From Arthrobacter cryoconiti (GTDB lineage: Bacteria; Actinomycetota; Actinomycetes; Actinomycetales; Micrococcaceae), in NCBI RefSeq assembly GCF_020905375.1, contig NZ_JAJJBU010000038.1, positions 1-35,121 of the forward strand: DNA of 35,121 nt, written 5' to 3'. Shown here piece by piece: positions 1 to 7,719 of this stretch; within the stretch, counting starts at the first letter, position 1, and each line of letters starts with the position of its first letter. A program made the position numbers and the translations under genes. The notes beneath the pieces are model-generated. The model saw only the letters and a list, made by a program, of their open reading frames with translations. It searched no databases and was not told the DNA's origin.

Positions 1-53
1 CCCGTAAAAACAAAACGAACTGTCCCAGATCCTTGACACACCTCAGTGTGGCT
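1..53 (+). mobile_element. Right end of an insertion sequence (partial)
   Basis: Positions 17-53 match the reverse complement of 35070-35106 at 30 of 37 positions, far above chance for two short sequences sitting exactly at the window edges. I read this as the inverted repeat of an IS whose body lies to the left, outside the window. It contains TTGACA at 33-38, which could act as an outward -35 element; the best partner 17 bp away, GAACAT at 56-61, is poor. The IS family cannot be assigned because no transposase is visible. Confidence 0.55.
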
Positions 54-181
54 CAGAACATTCACTGGTCAGCTTGGGAACGGCTACGGACCGCATGGGG
101 CGCGAATGCGGATCCGATATTGAAACGTCATATACGTCGTAAGGGTGGTTCGGTGTGCCGTGCGCGTCTTAGCATCTGGGT

Positions 182-1054
182 ATGCCCAATGACCCACGCT
201 CGGAGCCACTGTCTACCCGCGACCTCACACTAATGAGGCAGATCGTCATCGGCATCGTGCCCGAGGCAGAGCGTTTGACGCACCTGTCAGTCGGCCGACC
301 CCCAGGGGCGGAGTCCGCGGCCCTCCAGTTCCTGGAGGACATCGTAAGTCAGTCGACTCCGAAAGACAGCTCGCACAAACGTCATGCTCACCTCGCGATG
401 GGACTCTACACCTTCGCTGCACTCGACCATATGAGAGCATTCGTGCCGCTGCTCAAAACCAAACGCCACATCATGCCGCTGGCGACTTTGACCCGAGGCT
501 CAGTGGAAGCACTCGGCAAAGCCAACTACCTTCTCGACGCCAATTCTGCCAGCGACCTCTTACGGCGACACGTGAGTCTCGCAACCCTAGAACTAGGCAA
601 TTCGGTGAAACACAGCGAATTTGCCTACCACGACGGAACGAAGGTGGACGGCAAGGCCTACCTTGAAGGGGTCAAAGATTTGGTGGTGCAGCTGGGGCTC
701 AGCAAACCAGACCAGGTGAACGTGACGGGGCTAACATCGGATTTGCTCAACGAAAGTTCTCCTGGCTCTCCTGGCCGAACATTCTACTCACAGCTCTCAG
801 GGGTAGCACATGGGGAGACTGCCGCGGTGTCAATGTTCATCGCATCTGACCTCAATGAAGGACTCCGATTTGTCCACAAGCGAGATGTTCTTCTCCCGTA
901 CGCGGGGATGCTCTTCGCCACGTGCAGACTCGTCTTGGACAAGATGATCGATCATTTCGGGGTCGAGCAGGAGTACTGCAATGGCTGGCGTGGAGTCACG
1001 GAGCGAGCCGAGCCATGGATCAAGGAGTTACGAGACTCAGACCCAAACCTATAA
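182..1054 (+). CDS. Hypothetical protein, 290 aa, accessory region
   Basis: I do not recognise this protein with confidence. It is soluble, with no signal peptide or membrane segment. The middle (about residues 60-130) is helical and leucine/alanine rich, containing AALDHMRAFVPLL and LTRGSVEALGKANYLLD, and recalls uncharacterised DUF5677-like helical proteins; that likeness is weak. The ATG at 182 has only a poor ribosome site (CTGGG just upstream); an ATG at 233 is an alternative start. It lies between an IS end and a resolvase gene, so it is probably cargo of a mobile segment. Its coding reality rests on an 870-bp open frame with coherent protein character. Confidence 0.6.
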   Translation: MPNDPRSEPLSTRDLTLMRQIVIGIVPEAERLTHLSVGRPPGAESAALQFLEDIVSQSTPKDSSHKRHAHLAMGLYTFAALDHMRAFVPLLKTKRHIMPLATLTRGSVEALGKANYLLDANSASDLLRRHVSLATLELGNSVKHSEFAYHDGTKVDGKAYLEGVKDLVVQLGLSKPDQVNVTGLTSDLLNESSPGSPGRTFYSQLSGVAHGETAAVSMFIASDLNEGLRFVHKRDVLLPYAGMLFATCRLVLDKMIDHFGVEQEYCNGWRGVTERAEPWIKELRDSDPNL

Positions 1055-1208
1055 CAGCGCGACCGCGAGCAGTGTCCCGTAAGCCGGTCCCCCACCGGAC
1101 ACGCCCGCCTCTGAAGTGCTTCGTTGCAATCTTTGGCGGTCGACTGTTCCGTATAGGGTGTTCGATGGCTTGACCGGTGACGGGGCCTTTTATGACACAC
1201 TGATATAC

Positions 1209-1808
1209 ATGCCTAAGATCCTGGTCGGCTACGCCCGCGTGTCTACGGAGGAGCAAGACCTCACCGCGCAGCGTGATGCCCTGGTAGCCCTCGGTGTTGA
1301 GCCAGAACGCGTCTATGTTGATCACGGTTTTACTGGTAGGAACAAGAATCGCGCCGGACTTCGCGAAGCCCTCGCCGCCTGCCGGGCCGGAGATACCTTC
1401 GTCGTTACCAAGCTTGACCGCCTGGCCCGTTCCGTCCGGGACGCACACGAAATTGCTGACGACCTCGCTAACCGCAAAGTCAAACTCAGCATTGGTGGTT
1501 CCGTCCATGACCCAACCGACCCAATGGGCAAACTTCTATTCAACGTTCTGGCGATGATCGCCGAGTTCGAATCCGACCTCATCAGCATGCGCACCCGCGA
1601 GGGAATGAAAGTCGCTAAAGCCAATGGACGGCTCCGTGGAAAACAGCCAAAACTCACAGTGAAACAAGAAACCCACCTCCTGGAACTGCACGGTGAAGGA
1701 AAATACACCATGGCCGAAATGGCCGAACTATTCTCCATCAGCCGATCCACCATCTACCGGGCAATTGAACGCGGACAACGCAGGGCAGCCGAACCAAAAC
1801 GCTCCTGA
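1209..1808 (+). CDS. Serine recombinase / resolvase
   Basis: A 199-aa site-specific recombinase of the small resolvase/invertase type. The N-terminal catalytic domain begins GYARVSTEEQDL, which includes the nucleophilic serine (Ser10). It continues with the LDRLARS segment and the AMIAEFESDLISMRTREG helix typical of the family. The C-terminus (about residues 150-190) is a helix-turn-helix with TMAEMAELFSISRSTIYRAI. Length is normal for a Tn3-type resolvase. The ATG at 1209 is chosen because it starts directly at the conserved MPKILVGYARVS; the open frame extends upstream to 1116 but without family similarity. No transposase partner is visible, so it may be a plasmid or transposon remnant. A res site could lie in 1055-1208 but I cannot define it. 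Confidence 0.93.
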   Translation: MPKILVGYARVSTEEQDLTAQRDALVALGVEPERVYVDHGFTGRNKNRAGLREALAACRAGDTFVVTKLDRLARSVRDAHEIADDLANRKVKLSIGGSVHDPTDPMGKLLFNVLAMIAEFESDLISMRTREGMKVAKANGRLRGKQPKLTVKQETHLLELHGEGKYTMAEMAELFSISRSTIYRAIERGQRRAAEPKRS

Positions 1809-1950
1809 GGATTACACAAATGATTCCTGATGAGCTCACTCAAAGCTATGCATCGGATACTCCCTCCACGATCCCGCCATTCAAAGCGGACTGAGTCACC
1901 GATGGGCTCAAACCGGGCAATACTGCACCGCACACGCGCGACCAAACCGC

Positions 1951-2045
1951 CAAGTGATCATTACTCCTGACACGGACCGTCTGTGAGTTGCCGAACTATT
2001 TGGCGCGCCGCTAGGCACGATTGCCGACCTCAAACGATTGGGCGG
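1951..2045 (+). pseudogene. Decayed coding remnant
   Basis: Read from 1951, this frame gives a protein-like segment (QVIITPDTDRL, then VAELFGAPLGTIADLKRL) interrupted by an in-frame TGA at 1984-1986. The second part resembles a helix-turn-helix. It has no start codon and runs into the 3' end of the HxlR gene. I read it as debris of a gene lost near the resolvase; the parent family is not recognised. The rest of 1809-1950 shows nothing I can name. Confidence 0.3.
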
Positions 2046-2462
2046 TCAGTCAAGGCTTCTCTGGCGGTTAGTGAGAACTTCGTTCATATGCGCCTCGGCC
2101 CACGATTTCAGGCCTCGAATGGTCTGCTGCAACGAGATCCCTAGCTCGGTCAGCTCGTAAGTCACCGTGACCGGCACGGTCGGCACCGCAGTCCGGGAGA
2201 CAAGCCCATCGGCCTCCAACGACCGCAGCGTCTGGGTAAGCATCTTTGGGCTGACGCCAGCCAGGGTGCGCGAAAGCTCTGAATAGCGCATCGCCGTCGG
2301 CACACCCGTGCAGTCGGGGCCGCTGCCCAGAGCAGCCAGAATCAATGTCACCCACTTGGCAGAGATCCGGTCCAGTAGCTTCTGACTCGGACACACCGCA
2401 AGAAACGCGTTGTACTTTGCCTTGCTCTGGGCTCTCTTCTCGGATGCCGTCAGGGTTGCCAT
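2046..2462 (-). CDS. HxlR-family transcriptional regulator
   Basis: A 138-aa winged-helix regulator. Family hallmarks are visible: an early cysteine in FLAVCPSQKLLDRISAKW, then the recognition region SELSRTLAGVSPKMLTQTLR, the wing EADGLVSRTAVPTVPVTVTYELTELG, and the C-terminal dimerisation helix with LKSWAEAHM. HxlR proteins usually sense electrophiles or oxidants through that early cysteine and repress a neighbouring detoxification gene. The gene is divergent from an aldo-keto reductase at 2593, and an 18-bp perfect palindrome lies between them, so it very probably controls that gene and itself. The ATG at 2462 immediately precedes the normal family N-terminus. Confidence 0.93.
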   Translation of the reverse strand: MATLTASEKRAQSKAKYNAFLAVCPSQKLLDRISAKWVTLILAALGSGPDCTGVPTAMRYSELSRTLAGVSPKMLTQTLRSLEADGLVSRTAVPTVPVTVTYELTELGISLQQTIRGLKSWAEAHMNEVLTNRQRSLD

Positions 2463-2492
2463 TGATTCCTCGTCTCACTCGGTGGGTGACTA

Positions 2493-2510
2493 ACGCACTT
2501 CGAAGTGCGT
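2493..2510. promoter_or_regulatory. Perfect 18-bp palindrome, probable HxlR operator
   Basis: ACGCACTTCGAAGTGCGT is its own reverse complement. It lies between the divergent HxlR and reductase genes, 31 bp from the regulator start. A second dyad, CTTCCG at 2512-2517 and CGGAAG at 2521-2526, adjoins it. Position and symmetry fit a dimeric HxlR operator controlling both genes; binding is inferred. Confidence 0.65.
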
Positions 2511-2592
2511 ACTTCCGAACCGGAAGCTACTACCCCATACTCGTCTAAGGAGCCGTCGGCACCATCCCCAGTTTCGTGTGAAAGGCATCTTC

Positions 2593-3465
2593 ATGACAAA
2601 TCTCTCCCCCACGCTTCCCGGAGGCACCTGGAACCTTGGCGACCTCACCGTCTCCCGTTTCGGATACGGTGCCATGCAGCTCGCTGGTCCCTGGGTCATG
2701 GGTCCGCCGGCAGATCGAAGTGCGGCACTTGCAGTTCTCCGTGACGCCGTCGAGCTCGGAATCACCCACATTGATACGAGCGACGCCTACGGTCCACGCA
2801 TCACTAACGAGATCATCAAGGAGGCACTGCACCCGTATCCAGTCCGGCTGAATATCGTCACGAAAGTCGGTGGAAACCGCGACGACCAGGGCGGCTGGCC
2901 AACAGCCCGTGAGCCCGACCAACTGCGGAAGCAGATCGGCGAAAACCTCGAATCCCTTGGCCTGAACACACTGGGACTCGTCAACCTTCGCCTCGGTAAC
3001 GCCGAGGGCACCGTGGCGGGATCGATAGCCGAATCGTTCCAAGCCCTCGTGGACATGCAAGAACAGGGACTGATCCGCCACCTCGGCGTCAGTAACGCCA
3101 CCCCGGAACAGGTGGCGGAAGCCATGGACATCGCGCCGATCGTCAGCGTACAGAACATGTACAACCTCGCCTTCCGCCAGGACGACGAACTGATCGACTT
3201 GCTCAACACACAGGGAATCGCCTACGTGCCCTTCTTCCCCCTCGGTGGCTTCAGCCCACTCCAATCCGCTGCACTCTCCGCGGTCGCATCACGACTGGAC
3301 ACCACACCGATGTCCGTCGCTCTCTCATGGCTGCTGCAGCGCTCACCCAACATCCTGCTGATTCCCGGCACCTCATCGCCCGCGCACCTGCGCGAGAACA
3401 TTGCCGGCGCTGGGCTCCGGTTCGCCGTCAGCGACATCGCTGAACTCAACACGATCGGACGGTAA
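2593..3465 (+). CDS. Aldo/keto reductase
   Basis: A 290-aa NADPH-dependent oxidoreductase with the (beta/alpha)8 fold. The catalytic Asp and Tyr are in DTSDAYGP and the Lys in TKVGG. The usual catalytic His position reads NLRLG instead of QLH, a variation I associate with the YdbC-like branch. The C-terminal cofactor segment is LLIPGTSSPAHLREN. The start is the ATG at 2593, preceded by AAAGG at 2581-2585; a GTG at 2578 would add five residues but lacks a ribosome site. Divergent transcription from the HxlR gene suggests induction by reactive carbonyls or quinones. Substrate unknown. Confidence 0.92.
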   Translation: MTNLSPTLPGGTWNLGDLTVSRFGYGAMQLAGPWVMGPPADRSAALAVLRDAVELGITHIDTSDAYGPRITNEIIKEALHPYPVRLNIVTKVGGNRDDQGGWPTAREPDQLRKQIGENLESLGLNTLGLVNLRLGNAEGTVAGSIAESFQALVDMQEQGLIRHLGVSNATPEQVAEAMDIAPIVSVQNMYNLAFRQDDELIDLLNTQGIAYVPFFPLGGFSPLQSAALSAVASRLDTTPMSVALSWLLQRSPNILLIPGTSSPAHLRENIAGAGLRFAVSDIAELNTIGR

Positions 3466-3801
3466 CCGGCCCTCGGCACATTCGGGCTTACCGCTGACCT
3501 AGGCCCGAACATGTCGCCGACAATGTAAGCGCATTACACGAGCCCAGCAAGATCTAGCGCGTCCGTAGAAGACCCGGTTTCCGGACACCTTTGTGCCTTT
3601 GGCCAATGACTTGTGGCATGCGCCTTCCAGATCACGCCTTCCAGATCACGCCTTCCGGCACTCGACGCCGGGCATTCGAAACTCCGCACTCGACGCGAAG
3701 GAATGCAGTTTCACCCTTGCGGCTAACTACAAACAGTCGTCATGGAGTGAGCCGCTCCACGTGTGAACACCTAGCACCCCTTTGGGGCGGCTACGCTGTT
3801 G
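3466..3801. other. Noncoding gap with hairpin and short tandem repeat
   Basis: No convincing gene lies in this 336-bp stretch. A dyad TTCGGGC (3481-3487)/GCCCGAA (3503-3509) sits 15 bp after the reductase stop and could help end transcription, but no T-run follows. A 14-bp unit is tandemly repeated at 3621-3648 (separate entry). TACGCT at 3792-3797 resembles a -10 element very close to the next start codon. Confidence 0.5.
3621..3656. repeat. 14-bp tandem repeat, 2.6 copies
   Basis: CGCCTTCCAGATCA occurs at 3621-3634 and again exactly at 3635-3648, followed by a partial third copy CGCCTTCC at 3649-3656. It lies in the noncoding gap before the AlkD-like gene. Perfect copies suggest recent replication slippage. 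Confidence 0.85.
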
Positions 3802-4503
3802 ATGATGATTGCGGACCACGTTCAAGCCAATATGCCGTTTCTTGCCGCGCTGCCTGCCGCCTTGCGGGCGGTTGCCCTACCAGCGAAAGCAGCGGGCATG
3901 GCGGCTTACATGAAATCCGCCACGCCTTTCCTTGGCGTCCCCTCCCCCATGGTGCGCGCTACTGTCCGCACTCTCGCCAAGGAACATCCCTTTACCGGCG
4001 CAGCCCAGATGAGTGCTACGACCCTCAAGCTATGGGCCGAAGCGCAGTACCGTGAGGAACGCTATGCAGCCATCATGTTGACGGACTCACCCGTGTGTCG
4101 CGGGGAAATAGAGTTGCTGCCGTTTTATACCACTGTGATCGAAGAGGGCCAGTGGTGGGACTACGTGGATTCCATAGCGCCCCGCCTGTGCGAACTACTT
4201 TTGGCGCACCCCGCCACCATGGAACCGCTACTGCTGGCTTGGAGCCAGCACACGAATATGTGGTTTCGTCGCGCGTCCATCATTGCTCAACTTGCGGCGA
4301 AGACTGCCACAAACACCGCCTTGTTGGAGGAACTATTAGTCCCCAATTTGGCAGATCCGCAATTCTTTATCCGCAAAGCCAGCGGGTGGGCTCTGCGGCA
4401 ATATGCCAGAACTGATCCCGGCTGGGTACTGGACTTCGTGGCGCGCCACAAGAATGCAATCAGCTCGCTGACGTACCGTGAGGCTCTCAAACACCTGATT
4501 TAG
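3802..4503 (+). CDS. AlkD-like DNA alkylation repair protein
   Basis: A 233-aa all-helical HEAT-like-repeat protein of the DNA alkylation repair family, which excises alkylated (N3- or N7-) purines without base flipping. Diagnostic segments are WWDYVD (Trp119 and Asp123, matching the catalytic Trp/Asp spacing of AlkD), MWFRRASII and FFIRKASGWALRQYA, which carries the third conserved Trp. Length is normal. The start is one of TTG 3799, ATG 3802 or ATG 3805; ATG 3802 is chosen, and no strong ribosome site decides it. It converges with the mannosyltransferase gene and overlaps its 3' end by 17 bp. Confidence 0.92.
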   Translation: MMIADHVQANMPFLAALPAALRAVALPAKAAGMAAYMKSATPFLGVPSPMVRATVRTLAKEHPFTGAAQMSATTLKLWAEAQYREERYAAIMLTDSPVCRGEIELLPFYTTVIEEGQWWDYVDSIAPRLCELLLAHPATMEPLLLAWSQHTNMWFRRASIIAQLAAKTATNTALLEELLVPNLADPQFFIRKASGWALRQYARTDPGWVLDFVARHKNAISSLTYREALKHLI

Positions 4504-6184
4504 GTGAATTGTCTAGAGCCTCAGTGCTGGAATCGGAAAGAGCGTCCAGCCTGGCGCGTGACGGGCTGAAAAGCACGCGGGTCTTTCGGTCCCAAAAGAT
4601 GATCCACACCGCCCCGAAAACTCCGACTCCGATCGCCACGGCACGCACAGCTATCACAGGGATCCACTGAAAGATGCTCAGCTGGTCTGTAAGTGCGATC
4701 AAGGTAAAGAACACGCTCAGGTAGTACACGCCGCGCAACGCAACGCCATCTTTGATGCCGGTCATGGCAAAGAACGCCAAGAGCCACAGCATGTACCAGG
4801 GCTGGATCATGGGAGCCAAGAGAACCACAGCGGCAAAGGCCCACGCCATCCGGCGAAGGACGAGCTGGCTGTAGGCGCCAGAGTGAGAATCGCTGAACGG
4901 CTCCGAAGTGGAATTTGCCACAGCAACGCCGAGGGAACCCTCCCGCGCTCCGGAGCCGCCCTGTACTGTACTTATTTTCCGTACTGGACGTATCCTGGCC
5001 AGCGCCAAGGCAACCACCAGCAGAATAGACGCCCCCTGACAGATTCCCTGCAAAACAGCTGTCACGCCGGCGCCTGAACCACCGAACATCGACACTGCGA
5101 AGCCCACCGCGTGAGAGAACAACCCCACCGGTGCGTACCAAATCCATACCGCCCCTGGAGTCTGGAGCGCGGCCAGCCAACCAAAGCCCAATCCATTGAC
5201 CATGCCCATGGCAGCCATCAGTCCCATGGAGATAACCAAGGTCGCACCCCACAACAGAAACTTCTTGCTCCAGCCGGCACGGGAACCGGCCCACAGCAAT
5301 CCAACGAACGGCAAGGCGATTAAGGTGATGGGCTTAATCGCGATGGACAGCGTGACTAGAACGATCCCCAGAATAGGACGTTTCGCTGACGCATAGTAGA
5401 TCCCAGCTACCACTAGCCCCAGCATGAGGGAGTCGTTATGGACGCTGGCGATGAAATTGATCAGCAATACCGGATTTAGGACAACTAGCCACAGCGTCCG
5501 ATCCGGATTCAGGCCATGCCGGGCTGCGAGTTTGGGAATGTAGACAAATAGTAAAACCACGCCCAGCAAACTCGCCAGCCGGAACGGGATCAAGGCCAGC
5601 TCAGGGCTACCGTTGGACAGTGCGACGGCGCCTTGCTCCAGCCAGAGCCACACCGGTCCGTAGGGCGTAGGAGCTTCCGTCCACAGGGTGTCCGAGCCAA
5701 GGAAGAAGTAGTTGCTCAGGGCCGAAATACCATTTGTATAAGGATTCAGACCCTGTTGCATCAGTCGGCCCTGACCAATGTAGGCGTAGGAGTCACGGCT
5801 AAATAGTGGCAAGGCCAACATCATCGGCGCTGCCCACAAAATCAATGCCTTGCGCAAGATCGGGCGCGCCGTGCCATCCCAGGCGCCCAGATGCTGACGC
5901 AACCGCAGCCAGGCTCGGAGCATCAGCAACGCACCGATGCATAGCATCACTGTGGTGATGATGACTGCCGCGGGAGTGGTTCGAGCCACGATGAACAATG
6001 GTGTTCGGATGAGCGAGGAACTGCTGGCAAGCCAACCAACGCCGAAGGACCCTAAAAGTAACAGGACAGATCCGGCGAATCCTTGCCACACAGCCTTTTG
6101 GGCACCAGAATAACGAGCGGGTACCTTAGTTGACACCTGGCTCCTCGTCTCGCGCTGGGCAACATCCGAGCTGCTCAAGCACAT
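4487..6184 (-). CDS. MptB-like alpha-1,6-mannosyltransferase (copy 1)
   Basis: A 565-aa multi-membrane GT-C glycosyltransferase that would use a polyprenyl-phosphate mannose donor on the outer membrane face to extend a mannan chain. MptB-family marks are FSRDSYAYIGQGRLMQQGLN, YGPVWLWLEQGAVAL, NFIASVHNDSLMLGLV and PMIQPWYMLWLLAF. Hydrophobic segments run through most of the protein, with a hydrophilic insert near residues 400-435. The ATG at 6184 has AGGAG only 1 nt upstream; a GTG at 6136, preceded by GAGGAG at a 4-nt gap, is a credible alternative. It is divergent from a GT-C-like gene at 6298 and paralogous to the copy at 8998-10545. Acceptor is inferred to be lipomannan-like. Confidence 0.87.
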   Translation of the reverse strand: MCLSSSDVAQRETRSQVSTKVPARYSGAQKAVWQGFAGSVLLLLGSFGVGWLASSSSLIRTPLFIVARTTPAAVIITTVMLCIGALLMLRAWLRLRQHLGAWDGTARPILRKALILWAAPMMLALPLFSRDSYAYIGQGRLMQQGLNPYTNGISALSNYFFLGSDTLWTEAPTPYGPVWLWLEQGAVALSNGSPELALIPFRLASLLGVVLLFVYIPKLAARHGLNPDRTLWLVVLNPVLLINFIASVHNDSLMLGLVVAGIYYASAKRPILGIVLVTLSIAIKPITLIALPFVGLLWAGSRAGWSKKFLLWGATLVISMGLMAAMGMVNGLGFGWLAALQTPGAVWIWYAPVGLFSHAVGFAVSMFGGSGAGVTAVLQGICQGASILLVVALALARIRPVRKISTVQGGSGAREGSLGVAVANSTSEPFSDSHSGAYSQLVLRRMAWAFAAVVLLAPMIQPWYMLWLLAFFAMTGIKDGVALRGVYYLSVFFTLIALTDQLSIFQWIPVIAVRAVAIGVGVFGAVWIIFWDRKTRVLFSPSRARLDALSDSSTEALDNSPKSGV

Positions 6185-6297
6185 ACTCCTGATCTCTGGC
6201 AGTCATCAGAGTTTTTGCCGTGACCCTTCTGGGGGTCAGCCACACGAGGCTGGATTCGCGGCTGCGCTAATATGTGTAAAGCGCAAGGACTCTGTCC

Positions 6298-7719
6298 TTG
6301 GCATTCTACCCACCCTCGCTTGAGAAGGACCCAACCATCTCCACGGACACATTCTTTGCCGCGCTCGCCCGTTTCAGGGACCACCTCCTGCCGGCACCGG
6401 CCCAAGCCTGGTTGAAAACCCCTCGCGGCCTGTGGACCGTCTTCGCTGGCGTCCATCTCTTCTTCCTCATTTTCTCCGCCATACTTTCTTTGCGCGGAGA
6501 AGCCTTCAGCGACACCGTCATTTACCGCATTTGGGCAGACGTAGGCTTCGACGAGACGAAGATCACGGGTCCCAGCCCGTGGGTTTACCCCATTTTGGCT
6601 TTGATTCCAATGGCCGTGGCCCATATTTTTGGCAACGGTCCTTTCTTTTTCCTCTGGGTCCTGATGATTTCCGCGCTGAATTTTTTGGCGGTAGCAAAGC
6701 TCACCAGCTGGGGACGCAAGCCCCAGGCAATCCCGGCAGCGCTCTGGTGGATCTCCTTCACAGCCATCTTGGGCTGGCTTGGCTTCGCCCGCGTGGATGG
6801 GTTCACCGCTCCCGTGGTGCTGATCGCCCTCTCCTTGGGTGTGGCACAGCCGTTCTTGGTCTCCTTCATCCTCAGCACAGCAACGTGGGTAAAAGTCTGG
6901 CCGGCCGCGATCGTGCTCGCCCTTTTTACCGTGGTGAAGCAAAGGGTCCGGGTGGTGCTGGCAGGTGTACTGGCCACCGCCCTCGTGGTGGTTCTGGCCC
7001 TGTCCATGAATTCACTACCGAAGCTGCTGGACTTCTTGCTCCAACAAGGTGACCGTGGCATGCAGCTTGAGGCCACTTTCACAACTCCGTGGCTATGGAT
7101 GAGCGTGCTGGGCCTGGGTGGGTCCCACATGTACATGAACCAAAACATCAACTCAATGCAGGTCGACGGACCCGGCACGGAACTGATGAGTGTCTTGATG
7201 CAGCCGCTGCTGATTGTCGCCGCACTCTTGGTGGCTGGCCTGATCTTCTGGGCATTACACACCGGTAAACGCACCGGCGGCCCTGACCGCACTGGACTAC
7301 TTCTCCTGGGCGCCCTGGCATTGGCCACCGCATTCGTTGTCTTCAATAAGGTCGGCTCGCCCCAGTTCATGGTCTGGCTGTCCCCCGCTGTCGCCGTGGG
7401 GCTAACGCATGATTGGAAGAAGTGGCGTGTTCCAGCCACCATGCTCATCGCCATCGGTGCGCTGACTTTTCTGATTTATCCGCTGTTTTACGACGCACTT
7501 TCACACAACAACCCCATCATGGCTGGCGTGCTGACCTTGCGAAATCTGCTGCTCGTAGTCCTGTTCATCTGGGCTGTCAGGCAGTTGGTCCTCACTGGGC
7601 GGGAGACAAACCCAACCACAGGCTCACCCACCAAAGGGCTTTTAGCTGCCGAGGAACCCAATGACGCGCAGCCAGCTGCTGCGCAGGTAATTGCGCCCTC
7701 CACCGTTGAGGAGTCCTAA
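6298..7719 (+). CDS. GT-C-like (DUF2029/GT87-type) membrane glycosyltransferase, paralog A
   Basis: A 473-aa membrane protein with about ten hydrophobic segments. It has the layout of polyprenyl-phosphate-mannose-dependent GT87-type transferases: an early acidic loop (EAFSDTVIYRIWADVGF), PWVYPILA, TWVKVWPAAIVLALF and FNKVGSPQFMVWLSPAVAVG. It is clearly homologous to the next gene over its whole length. The TTG at 6298, with AAGGA at 6285-6289, is the only conventional start near the N-terminus. A stronger site, GAGAAGGA at 6322-6329, lies 7 nt before an in-frame ATC at 6337, so initiation there is possible (see findings). The next gene follows with overlap or a 1-bp gap. Substrate inferred. 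Confidence 0.8.
   Translation: MAFYPPSLEKDPTISTDTFFAALARFRDHLLPAPAQAWLKTPRGLWTVFAGVHLFFLIFSAILSLRGEAFSDTVIYRIWADVGFDETKITGPSPWVYPILALIPMAVAHIFGNGPFFFLWVLMISALNFLAVAKLTSWGRKPQAIPAALWWISFTAILGWLGFARVDGFTAPVVLIALSLGVAQPFLVSFILSTATWVKVWPAAIVLALFTVVKQRVRVVLAGVLATALVVVLALSMNSLPKLLDFLLQQGDRGMQLEATFTTPWLWMSVLGLGGSHMYMNQNINSMQVDGPGTELMSVLMQPLLIVAALLVAGLIFWALHTGKRTGGPDRTGLLLLGALALATAFVVFNKVGSPQFMVWLSPAVAVGLTHDWKKWRVPATMLIAIGALTFLIYPLFYDALSHNNPIMAGVLTLRNLLLVVLFIWAVRQLVLTGRETNPTTGSPTKGLLAAEEPNDAQPAAAQVIAPSTVEES

Noticed and set aside
2545-3264. Long minus-strand open frame opposite the aldo-keto reductase
   Set aside because: Shadow of a clear reductase gene on the plus strand; no family character.
3621-3656. 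Tandem repeat as a CRISPR-like array
   Set aside because: Units are contiguous without spacers, only 2.6 copies, and no cas genes are present.
6175-7454. Minus-strand open frames of 255 and 289 codons opposite GT-C paralog A
   Set aside because: Composition is typical of antisense shadows and the plus strand has a recognisable membrane protein with a paralog.
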